Origin: Adiantum capillus-veneris | Lineage: Eukaryota; Streptophyta; Polypodiopsida; Polypodiales; Pteridaceae | Direction of reading: 5' to 3' | Assembly (NCBI GenBank): GCA_014529385.2 | Contig: CM043962.1 | Coordinates: forward strand, 49,630,098-49,694,097 | Length of the DNA: 64,000 nt | Translations under genes and position numbers: made by a program | Notes under the pieces: model-generated | Seen by the model: the letters and a program-made list of their open reading frames with translations, nothing else | Databases searched by the model: none | Told to the model about the DNA's origin: nothing | Shown here: positions 22,407 through 34,333 of the stretch, in pieces | Numbering within the stretch: position 1 is the first letter of the stretch | How the letters are laid out: every line of letters starts with the position of its first letter

Positions 22407-24806
22407 AATACGAGACTTGTTGATAAACTAGTGATATTTAGGATAGATTAATGCTCTATTTATAGACAAATAGGTTGCATCTTAATAGACAACACGAGGC
22501 TTTTTTACCCCTTTCTATCAACCACCTTAGTATGGTGTGAAGACAACCTATGTGCTATGTGTTTTATATACCTATTTTAAGACAACCTATGTATTTGGGC
22601 TTATGTGCCTATTTAGAGCACCATATGGTGATTGTATTTGCATCTATGTGAGCTTACTAATAATGCATCTTGAATTTTGGTAAATCGATAAGAATTTGAT
22701 TGTTGTTTGAGTGGTGAAACTCTAAGCATTTGAATCCCTAAGCACACTAGGGCAATGGGCTGGCCAAATTGTTGCATTTGAATCTCTAAACATAATAGGG
22801 CACAAGACGCCCCAGAGTATTCTTTTACCAACCCAGAGTGTTTAGGAGCGTCTCATCATTATTCTAGAAAAATCACTATCATAAACATACAAGAATCCAT
22901 ATAATTTACACATTTTTAATATTTGTTTGTATTGCATTAAATATATATGGTGGTTTTTATCATTCTCCATCTCCCTTCCACACAAGTTTAAGGCACATCA
23001 GGGCGCTTTGCGCCCCACATAATTGCAAAGAAATGTATTTTTCATATATTTTATTTGAGGATTTTATCATACCAGCTCTTTTCAACCCCCTGTACCAGTT
23101 TTTATCCTACTCTATCTCCTTTCTACCCCATACACTATAGTATTGAAGCGCATCCCACTTGTGGCATCTTTGCCCTTTAATAGTAAATAAACTAACTATT
23201 GCTTATTGTAGTGGAACTTCCTTTTCATCCACGGCACTAAGCAACTCATCTCAAGTAAGCTACTTGAAGTGTGTTAGCATCTTGTTGAAGGTTTCCAAGG
23301 GCGATATGCATCCCAGAGTATTGACAGACTTTTATTAAATTAACTTGGTGCCATGAAACTTGAATTGGGTTATCACCTTCGTGAAGGTTTTTCAAAACGC
23401 AATGCACCCTAGAATATTGGTGGATTCTGTTGACATATTTTATTAAATGCAGTTGGTTTTCACCTTGATGAGGTTTTGATTTTATAAAATTCAATTGTTT
23501 GCTAGCTTGTTGAAGTTTTTCCAGAGCGCTTTGCGACCCAGACTTAAGTTGGAAATGTTACTAAATTAAATGGTTTTTGCGAAAGGTATTCCAGAGCGCA
23601 ATGCACCCCAGGCTTAAGTTGGAAATCTTACTAAAGTTCACGAAAATGGCTATTGCGTATGGTCTTCTAGAGCCAGTGTTCGGGAAAAATCATTTTCACA
23701 AACATACAAAAATCTCTCCAAGACAAATCTGAACAGGAAATTCTACAATACTAGCCAGTATTTTTACAAAATTACACTATTTTCCATGTATTTTAAGCGG
23801 AATTTTCTCCTTCTTGCCCTCCCTTTAACCGGCTACTTTGATTTTGCAACCGGATCAAGGCTAAGCTGAGGCACACTTTTCTCGAACACTGTCTAGAGCG
23901 CAATGCGCCCCAGGTAGACTAATTTGGCGCCTCCCTTGGTGAACTTTATTATTTCCTTTGTTGAACATTTTTCAAAGCGCTATGCGCCAAAGAATTGCCA
24001 GAGCGCAATGCGCCCCAGACTTAGTGAGGAATCTTAATAAAGTTCACAAAAATGGTTTTTCCATATGCTTTCCAGAGCGCAATGCGCCCCAACTGGATTA
24101 CTTCGGCACCTCCTTTGCTGAACGTTTTTCAAAGCGCTGTGTCCAGAGAATTGCTGGATTCATGGAGAATCTAATTGCTCTCTTAATCCAGCTCCATGCT
24201 TCAAACTTCATTGTGTTATCAGCAAATTAAAGGATCCCTAGGGCGCTATGCACCCTAGACCAAAGTTGGCCAATCCGACACTTGTAGGGGAGATAAGCAG
24301 GGCCTCTCTATGAATAGGAAGCCGCCTCGTTTTAAAGTCCAGGAAGATCAACGAGCATAAACAACAATTGCAGAATTCATTAGCTTGAATATCAAACCAG
24401 GTCTATTTCTCTTCTCTCTCTTTTGATTTCTATGGTTGAAGATGGCCTTTCAAGTTAAATATGCACAATAACATTGGCTCTACAAATAGTGGTTTCATTA
24501 CCTAAAATTCATGAATCTTAAACCCTGCAATCTCAATGTAGGCTAAAATCTCATAAAGTTACATTCTAAACAATCTTTTAGATTAAGCTAGAATCCTGGG
24601 GTGGTGCTATGCTCCCTAGATTCAAGTAAAAATTAAGGTTCCTTTTCAGAGAGACCTACAATACATTAGGAACTTCAAAGATGTAGATTCCGTGTTTTTT
24701 TCTACAATACATTAGGAACTTCAAAGATGTAGAGAGACTGTTTATCTATATCTATTTGAAATCTATATTTAAATTACTTTCTCATTTTGGCAGACCTCCA
24801 TAAGAC
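22407..24806. repeat. AT-rich spacer with a dispersed GCGCAATGCGC motif
   Basis: No gene supported. At least 12 copies of a short GC-rich element (consensus CCAGAGCGCAATGCGCCCCAG, with variants) occur between about 23000 and 24620, at roughly 23001, 23299, 23398, 23521, 23591, 23892, 23977, 24001, 24072, 24131, 24242 and 24597. Its core is an inverted repeat, GCGCA/TGCGC, around one base. A short tandem duplication is at 24658-24737. Confidence 0.7.
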
Positions 24807-27800
24807 ATGTCTACCACAAAAGCAAAGAAAGTTGCTCCATTGGCAAGGGGTAAAAGAATCGTGGGAAGTCTAGTTGAAATCGTGAACAATGGAGAAGCTA
24901 TTGGTAGAGGAAAGATTACAAAGGTATCAAATTTGGACGTTTTGCATGGCTCAAGAATGCCTAGTGGATGTTATGGTGTATCTGTGGTTCAAGTTTATGC
25001 TAGAAAGGATGCACCTTTGCGTCATCTCAATCCAATGGATGAGGACACAAAAACTTTGCGCTGTGCTGTGAATACCATCGTTGCCTGGCCCTAAGATGAA
25101 CTGGTGAGAGCCTGAGTTTTGGCTAGTTTAGACTCTCTAGTATATTTTACATTTTGCTAAGGTCCTCTCTTCCCATTTATTTTAGAAAATTCTCAATGAC
25201 ATTGGACAAGAGGTCGAATCGACAAAGACTTCGATGGATAGGTCATCCCAATTACATCTAAGCACAAAGAGTGAGATGACAGTTTCGGGTACTAGAGTCG
25301 AATCTATTAGTACATATGATCGAAAGAGAAAGAGTAAGAAAGAAAATATTGCTAAAGAACACATCCGAGATGAATCAATAACATGCACATTTGAGAGAGA
25401 AGAATCTGAAGAGGAGCTTCATAATGAAGAGATTGAAGCATACATTGAACAGGGAGCTAATGCTGGGGGAGAATTTCCCATGAATAAGGACGTTACCCTT
25501 CGTCAAGACATGCTTTCAAAGCATCTCACAAAATTAAAAGTAAGTTGTCCTTCATAACTCTAAATGGATCACCACCTTTTAAATTTATTCTGGCATTTAT
25601 CTTGAAATGATCTTGAGTAGGATGAGCGAGAACAGTTGTTGCCTTGGGTGCCACTTTGTCGTCTCTTGAAATTGGAGAAGGCAAGGCAGGTTAGTTGGGA
25701 TCCCAAGAGACTACAGCCTCTCACAGAGGCGTTTTTGACAGAGGGATACTTTGAGCCAAAGGGTTCATTTATTTGTTCTATTGATGCTCCTGGTCATCCG
25801 ACAGCACTAGTAACCAGCGAGATTACAGAGCAATGGGATGAGTTGTGGCACCTTGCCAATGAAGATTTTGAGCGTGAAATTTCTGATACATGTTGGAGTG
25901 ATTTGAGTGGTAAGATGTTCTATACTTGGGATGGGAATCATCGCCTCGCAGCTTGGATCTTTGCAATTATCAAATCCGGTTGTCAATCAATACATTGTTT
26001 CAAAGATACTTATGTGCAGCTCCGGCTTATCAAAACGACGCTTCAATGCATCCTAGTGTTCGAGTAGATCTTGTGAAGGTGGATGATAAAAATGAAAGGG
26101 ATATGTTGAGCACTGTGATGCGCATCAATAGGCAAGTGTAACCACCATTGACCATTTCTAAGCTTCTTCAAAAGTGCATAATTTTGTTGACATGTATTTT
26201 GTGGTGGTTTGTAGGTTGAATGATTCTGGATATGTCACCACTTCTTACACTGACATGTTGTGGATGGTGCGTGCAATGGGCTTAGCTTCGAAAGACGCCT
26301 TGGTTAAGAGGATACATTTCACAGTTTACAAATGGATGCAATCAGACATTGAAAAGAAAGTTGGAAAGAAAGTGTGGTATAACGTTCCAGTGGCAGTGAT
26401 GTCACAATTGCTTAATCCGGTAAGTATACGTTATTATGTAGTCTTCATTTACTCAACATGCGTATCTCAAAGGTTGGAATGCATTGTAGGACAATGTTGT
26501 AGCCTTGAAACAACTACAAGTTGAAAAGGACACTATGCTACCTTCAGAGTTTCAACAACGCTACAAGAAAGCTTTTTTTGAGGCAGATGGTACGAGGAGG
26601 AGGAGGACAAAGCAAGCACTCGCTATTGTTGATCCCAATCTAGGCGATGAATGGTGGAGGTAAGAAAGTGTATTGTGGATCACTACTCTATGTCTAGTGC
26701 TGATTTGATTATTTGTTCAGAACCCTGTGGACTATTGAATGGACTAACCGGCCCAAGTGGATTACTGAGGATAGATTGTACGTTCTGGAATGTGCTGATA
26801 TTCCTCCTGAGAAGAAAACTTACATTCTTAGAGCAATGGCCTCTTCTGATCCTATAAATGTCAAAAAAAAAATTTCACAGATATTTCACAGATACCTGTC
26901 TTTGGATATTCCACAGACAGGTATTATTGTTCGTTTTTTTTTTTTGCAAAATAAAAAATGGCATGTTTCACTCAATGTAATTGACATTATTCTCTCTGTC
27001 CTTTATTGCAGCTGACCATGTCTCGTTCCGTGATTGGATGCGTGTGGAGGTTCTATGGAACACCATAGAGCGCGAAGCTCGTTTTCTATACAACAACATG
27101 AGAAATATCACATCCAAGCTTGGTCCAATTAGAGAGATGCTTGATTCCTTTCTAGAAGAAGCAAAGTTGACTCACAAAACTGAGGCGTTCCAATACGAGC
27201 TTGGAAAATTTAAATCTTCGGGAAGAGGTAGCCCTGACCTTAAGAAAGCACTCACAGACGCCGGTCAAAGATGTCTTTGCAGATTGGAATATTGCTCTTG
27301 GCACTTCTGTCATTGGGAGAGCTCAATGTAGAAAGAAGCAAATTGGTCTAACATCTTCTGATTTTGTAGGTGGTTGACCAGGCATAACTTCAACGTTAGA
27401 AGCTCTCGGATTCTATCTGACGTCTTGGATATCTCAAAGAAAGATACTACTTTCAACCCAGCGCAGTTGGCACGTAACTTCAACAAATCAGTTTATTACT
27501 CGTGCCCTTGGTTTCTTGAGTATAAAGAGGGCAAATTTCCTGCCAGCGAAGAACTGCAACATAACAATGCTGTCAAGGAGAGGGAGGAACGTGTACGGAG
27601 GACTGTCCGGGTGGAGACGTCGAAAACACCTACAAAAACCACAACAACAACAAAAACAGCCCCTTCATTTGAGAAAGTCGGCCAAGTATCGTGTTCTAGA
27701 GTATGTTTTGATCTTGGAACGTTACAAACGCATCATTTTGAAAATGTGACTTCGCTAAGAGTTTTTTGTTGCAGACCGGGACTCCAAAAGACATAGGAAA

Positions 27801-29015
27801 GAAACCCTCCTCAAGCGAATTAAAGAAAAGAAGTGAGTTGCAAATTTATGACAAAATCTGTAATTGAAAAGAATCCGAGAATTTTGTCTTTACGAGAACC
27901 GTTTTAATGATCTATAATATAGAGCATGATGCGGTTGGGCCAAATGAAAAAGAGCTTAAAGAATTCTCCTAGTCCTTGGAGCAATTGTTAGATCATCATG
28001 AGGGAGATCAGCAGATGGTCACGAGCGATGATCTAGGTTTTTGTAAGACCTTTTTGAGAATCTTAATGCTATCATCTTTTGAGGTGAATTTTGTTGACCA
28101 ACTACTTTGTTTTGTTGGTTGTGTTCTTCAGTGTTTGACGAGCAGAATGTGTCTATCTCCTTCTTGGATACAAGCATGGAAGAAAATGAGATTGTTGGTT
28201 CCATGCTGGCAGGCATCGAAGGCCAAGTGAAAAAGGACGACCGTGTGTATGTTTGAGATGGGGTTTGGGTGGCTGTCTCAGTGTCCACTTCATTCATGTT
28301 CTTGCCTCCAAATTGCCTTGTGCACAGTATCCCGTCGTCATCTACACAGGAATGGAATGACATGGACGTTTGTCAACTGGGCAAAGTTGCACGTCTGAGT
28401 TTTTTGAAAGCAGACGAAAATGGCATATTTGTTGTTGTTTGCATACCTATCCAACATCGAATGGTACATGATGTTGCAATAGCCGCAGGCTGGGAGCCAG
28501 CATACACTACAGTCATAGTTTGCAAGACACCAGTATGCAAGGATGTTAATATGATTGTAAGATCACTTCTTCTTACTGTTTTCAAGAAAAACCAAGCCCC
28601 AATTGCTGAAGTGCTAAAACCCGATGAGGACACATGGCTGGATACAATCCAAGAGAGCGAATGGACCATTCAAGAAGATGGAACACCATTGAGAGGTACG
28701 TCCTTTTCTGTAATTGCTTTTATTGTGTAGCTTTGTTGCTTTCTCGACTTGTCTTCTATTCTCACAAGTCCTCTCGTCGCAGGAGGAATGGAACGTGGGC
28801 ATTGCTATCTATATCAAATGTTGAACATGTATACCAAGAAGGGAGATGTGGTCGTGCCATATGGAAGAGACACAGGTGTTCTTGCATTGCTTGGTAGCCA
28901 TATGGGACGATACTTCACAATCATGGAGAGTAGTAAAACATTTTTGGATGAGCTCCCAAAAATTATGAAAGCACAGGCAGTGCGGCTAAGCAAAAGAAAA
29001 GCATTAGAACAATGA
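24807..29015 (+). CDS. Multi-exon gene: ParB-like domain plus DNA methyltransferase-like C-terminus (two in-frame stops)
   Basis: My exon model is 24807-25103, 25186-25539, 25621-25978, 26020-26131, 26215-26419, 26490-26659, 26721-26920, 27012-27327, 27370-27685, 27775-27832, 27923-28036, 28132-28246, 28328-28695, 28783-29015. It sums to 3216 bases, a whole number of codons (1071 residues). The other introns are 61-95 bases, with GT-AG ends except a GC-AG intron at 26132-26214. Two introns of 41-42 bases are suspiciously short. Residues 321-325 (DGNHR in FYTWDGNHRLAAW) match the ParB/sulfiredoxin-like fold motif. The last 60 residues (GDVVVPYGRDTGVLALLG...GRYFTIMES) resemble motif I of beta-class N4/N6 DNA methyltransferases (usually DPFxGSGT). 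An upstream VIPSSSTQEW aligns with motif IV (usually DPPY/SPPY) but lacks the catalytic residues. TAA at 25092 and TAG at 27970 interrupt it. Probably nuclear; substrate unknown. Confidence 0.6.
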
Positions 29016-29339
29016 CTATGGGATATGGACAAACACTAGTTGTCTACAATTATATTTGAGATGTACAATTTGAAAAGTTGTAATAACCTATCTAGTGGTT
29101 CACGACGGATTCATACTGTCGATTACATTCTATTTATTGTTTTTCTGTGACATTGTAATGCCTTTAAATGTGAATATCTGTTTGCCATTGCAAATATTGG
29201 AAGTTTTGTATGTAAAATGTTTTCTTCTTTCTTCTTATCCTGATATTTTAATGTCAAACAATGTAATAATGTGTTGAACAAAGACAGAAAAACGTAGTGG
29301 ATTCCAGAGACATTGTACAACCCTCTAATTGGCGCGAGA
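29016..29339. other. Intergenic, 3' flank of the ParB/methyltransferase gene
   Basis: AT-rich with no gene. It probably holds the 3' UTR. The satellite array starts at about 29340. Confidence 0.4.
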
Positions 29340-32300
29340 ATGGAGTTGAGGAGACATGTTTAGTATCAAGGTGTTCGGACGCTCGAAACACTCGGATGTT
29401 GTTCAGAGAGGGACAGATGTAGTGCGTTTTAGAGGGAGCTCAGTGAGGTTGCGTCGGCATTAGCAACATACATCTCTAATCTAGATGCACTTGGGTCGCC
29501 TTGGCTACAAGATTCGACGACGACGGGAAAACGCAGCGGATTTAAGAGAAAACGTGCATTCCTCTCAGAGGCAAGCGAGGAGGGGTTTTCTTAGGGAACG
29601 AAAAACATGGATTGCATTTTTTCAAGGTGTTAATAAGGCATGTTTAGTGTCAAAGTGGTCGAACGCTCAAAACACTGAGTTGTTGGTCAAAGAGGGACAG
29701 ATGGAGTGCGTTTCAAAGGGAGTTGAGTGAGGCTACGACGGCCTATATTTGGAGATCCAGCCTTGGCAAGTGGGTTTAGATCACCTATACTCATGGCATG
29801 AGCAGTACACACCACTGATCTAGTTGCATTTGGGTCACCTTGACTAGAAGATTCGACTGCGATAAAAAAACGCAGCAGACAGATGGTGTGCGTTTCAGAG
29901 AGAGTTGAGTGAGGTTGCATCAGCCTATACGAAGAGCCGGTCTTGAGTAAGTAGCAAACAACAATGATCTAGCTAAAACATTTGACAACGACGAGAAATC
30001 GCAGCAGATTTCAGACGAAATGCGAATTCCTCTCATAGTGGAGCTAGGAGTGATTCCCTTGGCAAACGAAGCACATGGATTGCATGTTTCTAGAGTATTC
30101 AGGAGGCATGTTTAGTGTCAAGGTGGTCGGACGCTCGGAACACTCAAATGTTGGTCAAAGAGGGACAGATGGAGTGTGTTTCAGAGAGAGTTGAGTGAGG
30201 CTGCGTCAGCCTATACGGAGAGCCGGTCATGAGTGAGTAGCACACAACAATGATCTAGCTGCGTTTGGGTCACCTTAGCTACAAGATTGGACAGCGACAA
30301 GAAAACGCAGCGGATTTCAGAGGAAATACGAATTCGTTTCATAGTTGAGCCAGGAGTAATTCCCTTGGCACACGAAGCACATGGATTCCATGTTTGCAGA
30401 GTATTGAGGATGCATGTTTAGTGTCAATGTGGTCGGATGCTCGGAACACTCAGATGTTGGTCAAAGAGGGATAGATGGAGTGCGTTTCAGAGGGAGTTGA
30501 GTGAGGCTACGTCGGCCTATACAGAGAGCCGGTCTTAACAAGTGGGTTTGGATCCCGTATACCCATGAAGTGAGTAGCACACAACAAAGATCTGGCTGCG
30601 TTTGGGTCGCCTTTGCTACAAGATTCGACGGCGACGGAAAAACGCAACGGATTTTATAGAAAACGTGCATTCCTCTCAGAGGCAAGCGAGGAGGGGTTTT
30701 CTTGGGGAACGAAAAACATGGATTGCATTTTTTCAAGGTGTTAATAAGGCATGTTTAGTGTCAAAGTGGTCGAACACTCAAAACATTGAGTTGTTGGTCA
30801 AAGAGGGACAGATGGAGTGCGTTTCAAAGGGAGTTGAGTGAGGCTGCGACGGCCTATATACGGAGAGCCAGCCTTGGCAAGTGGGCTTAGATCATGTATA
30901 CCCATGGCATGAGCAGTACACACCACTGATCTAGTTGCATTTGGGTCGCCTTGACTAGAAGATTCGAAGGCGATAAAAAAACGCAGGAGACAGATGGTGT
31001 GCGCTTCAGAGAGAATTGAGTGAGTTTGCATCAGCCTATACGAAGAGACGGTCTTGAGTAAGTAGCAAACAAAAATGGTCTAGCTACGTTTGGGTCACCT
31101 TAGCTAAAACATTTGACGATGAGAAATCACAGCAAATTTCAGAGGAAATGCGAATTCCTCTCATAGTGGAGCCAGGAGTGATTCCCTTGGCAAACGAAGC
31201 ACATGGATTGCATGTTTCCAAAGTATTCAGGAGGCATGTTTAGTGTCAAGGTGGTCGGACGCTCGGAACACTCAAATGTTGGTTAAAGAGGGACAGATGG
31301 AGTGTGTTTCAGAGAGAGTTGAGTGAGGCTGCATCGGCCTATACGGAGAGCTGGTCACGAGTGAGTAGCACACAACAATGATCTAGCTGCGTTTGGGTCA
31401 CCTTAGCTACAAGATCGGAGGGCGACGAGAAAACGCAGCGGATTTCAGAGGAAATGCGAATTCCTTTCATAGTCAAGCCAGAATTCCCTTGGCAAACGAA
31501 GCACATGGATTCCATGTTTCCAGAGTATTGAGGATGCATGTTTAGTGTCAATGTGGTCGGACGCTCGGAACACTTAGATGTTGGTCAAAGAGGGATAGAT
31601 GGAGTGCGTTTCAGAGGGAGTTGAGTGAGGCTATGTCGGTCTATACAGAGAGCCGATCTTGGCAAGTGGGTTTGGATCCCGTATACCCATGAAGTGAGTA
31701 GCACACAACAAATATCTGGCTGCGTTTGGGTCCCCTTTGCTACAAGATTCGACGGTGACGCAAAAACGCAACGGATTTTAGAGAAAATGTGCATTTCTCT
31801 CATAGTCGAGCAAGTGGTTCCCTTGGCGAACGAAGCACATGGCTTTCATGTTTCTAGGTATCGAGGAGGCATGTTTAGTGTCAAGGTTCTCCAAACACTC
31901 AGATGTTGGTCAAAGAGGGACAGATAGAGTGTGTTTCAAAGAGAGTTGAGTGAGGCTACGTCAGCCTATACGAAGAGCCGGTCTTGAGTGAGTAGTAGAC
32001 AACAATGATCTAGCTACGTTTGGGTCACCTTAGCTACAAGATTCGACTATGACGAGAAAACGCAGCGGATTTCAGAGGAAATGCGAATTCCTCTCATAGT
32101 CAAGCCAGGAGTGATTCCCTTGGCAAACGAAGCACATGGATTGCATGTTTCCAGAGTGTTGAGGAGGCATGTTTAGTGTCAAGGTGACCGGACTCTAGGA
32201 ACACTCAAATGCTGGTCAAAGAGGGACATATGAAGTGTGTTTCAGAGGGAGTTGAGTAACGCTGCGTCAGTCTATAGGGAGAGCCGGTCTTGGCAAGTGG

Positions 32301-34210
32301 GTTTGGATCCCGTATACCCATTAAGTAAGTAGCACACAACAAAGATCTGGCTACATTTGGGTCACCTTCGCTACAAGATTTGGCGGAGACGAGAAAACAC
32401 AACGGATTTTAGAGAAAATGCGCATTTCTCTCATAGTCGAGCGAGTGGTTCCCTTGGCGAACGAAGCACATGGCTTGCATGTTTCTAGGTATCGAGGAGG
32501 CATGTTTAGTGTCAAGGTGCTCGGAACACTCAGATGTTGGTCAAAGAGGGACAGATGGAGTGTGTTTCAAAGAGAGTTGAGTGAGGCTGCGTCGGCCTAT
32601 ACGAAGAGCTGGTCTCGAGTGAGTAGCAGAAAGCAATGATCTAGCTACGTTTGGGTCACCTTAGCTACAAGATTCGACGGTGACGAGAAAACGCAGCCGA
32701 TTTCAAAGGAAACACGAATTCCTCTCATAGTGAAGCCAGGAATGATTCCCTTGGCAAACGAAGCACATGGATTACATGTTTCGAGAGTTTTGAGGAGGCA
32801 TGTTTAGTGTCAAGGTGATGGGACGCCAGGAACACTCAAATGTTGGTCAAAGAGGGACAGATGAAGTGCGTTTCAGTGGGAGTTGAGTAACACTGCGTCG
32901 GCCTATAGGGAGAACCGGTCTTGGCAAGTGGGTTTGAATCACATATACCCATTAAGTGAGTAGCACACAACAAAGATCTGGCTACATTTGGGTCGCCTTC
33001 GCTACAAGATTCAGCGGAGACGAGAAAACACAGTGGATTTCAGAGAAAATGCGCATTTCTCTTATAGTTGAGCTAGGAGTGGTTCTCTTGGCAAGCAAAG
33101 CAAGAGGCTTGCATGTTTCTAGACTATCAAGGAGGCATGTTTAGTGTCAAGGTGGTCGGAGACTCAGATGTTGGTCAAAGAGGGACAGATGGACTGCGTT
33201 TCAGAGAGAGTTGAGTAAGGCTGCGTCGGCCTATACGGAGAGCCGGTCTTGGCAAGTGGGTTTGGATCCCGTATACCCATGGAGTGAGTAGCACACAAAC
33301 AATGATCTAGCTGCATTTGGGTCACCTTAGCTACAAGATTATACGGCGACGAGAAAACGCAACGGACTTTAGAGGAAATGAGAATTCCTTTCATAGTCGA
33401 GCCAGGATTGATTTCCTTGGCAAACGAAGCACATGGATTGCATGTTTCCAGAGTATTCAGGAGGCACTCAGATGTTGGTCAAAGAGGGACAGATGGATTT
33501 TAGAGAAAACGTGCATTTCTCTCAGAGGCAAGCGAGGAGGAGTTTTCTTGGGGAACGAAAAACATGGATTGCATTTTTCAAGGTGTTAATAAGGCATGTT
33601 TAGTGTCAAAGTGGTCGAACGCTCAAAACACTGAGTTGTTGGTCAAAGAGGGACAGATGGAGTGCGTTTCAGAGGGAGTTGAGTGAGGCTACGTCGGCCT
33701 ATACAGAGAGCCGGTATTGGCAAGTGGGTTTGGATCCCATATACCCATGGAGTGAGTAGCACACAACAATGATCTAGCTACGTTTGGGTCGCCTTCGCTA
33801 CAAGATTCGGCGGCGACGGAAAAACGCAACGGATTTCAGAGAGAATGTGCATTCCTCCATCTAAAACACACTGTATCTGTCCCTCCTACAGCTGTGACGA
33901 CCCAAACGCAGCCACATCATTGGTGCGTATTGCTCACACCATGGGATCCAAATCCACTTGCCAAGACCGGTTCTCCCTGTAGGCCGAAGCAACCTCACTT
34001 AACTCCCTCTGAATCGTACTCCATTTGTCTCTCTTTGACCAACATCTTAGGGTTCTAGGCATCCCAACCTTGACACTAAACACGTCTCCTAAAATTGTCT
34101 CTTCCATTTCAGAGACAATGCACATTCCTTTCAGAGACGAGCAAGGAGTGGTTCCCTTGGCGAACAAAGCCCATGGATTGCATGTTTTCAAAGTGTTAGG
34201 CTGGTCAAAG
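29340..34210. repeat. Satellite array, alternating long and short units
   Basis: The landmark GTTGGTCAAAGAGGGACAG (with variants) starts at 29398, 29682, 30150, 30456, 30793, 31278, 31580, 31905, 32211, 32536, 32842, 33170, 33474 and 33638. From 31278 the spacing alternates 302, 325, 306, 325, 306, 328, 304. The long units contain about 20 extra bases (around AAGTGGGTTTGGATCC) that the short ones lack, so the higher-order unit is about 630 bases. Earlier gaps of 468 and 485 suggest extra half units. The array ends in an inverted copy (about 33880-34090) and a short direct piece (to about 34210). Open frames across it are not coding. Confidence 0.9.
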
Positions 34211-34333
34211 AGCTCTTTTGAAGAATACATAGAAAAAAGCTCGTTCAATGGACAAAGAGCTCAAGAAAAATGCTAGCCAAGCGAGCTATTTTTGTAAGGC
34301 CATAGAAAGAAGCTCGATCCATGGACAAAAAGC

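Noticed and set aside
27260-27325. Frameshifted reading VFADWNIALGTSVIGRA in the ParB/methyltransferase gene
   Set aside because: It looks more protein-like than the chosen frame, but needs a 1-base indel and does not join the next exon in phase. Kept only as a doubt about this junction.
27686-27796. Alternative exon reading through 27686 (RVCFDLGTLQTHHF)
   Set aside because: Treating 27686-27774 as a GT-AG intron keeps the frame with the next exons; reading through ends in a stop.
29485-33600. Many open frames of 60-90 codons on both strands
   Set aside because: They recur with the satellite unit and read through non-coding repeat DNA; not genes.
29340-34210. Possible CRISPR array
   Set aside because: Repeats are hundreds of bases long and nearly contiguous, with no short repeat/unique spacer pattern; eukaryotic satellite.
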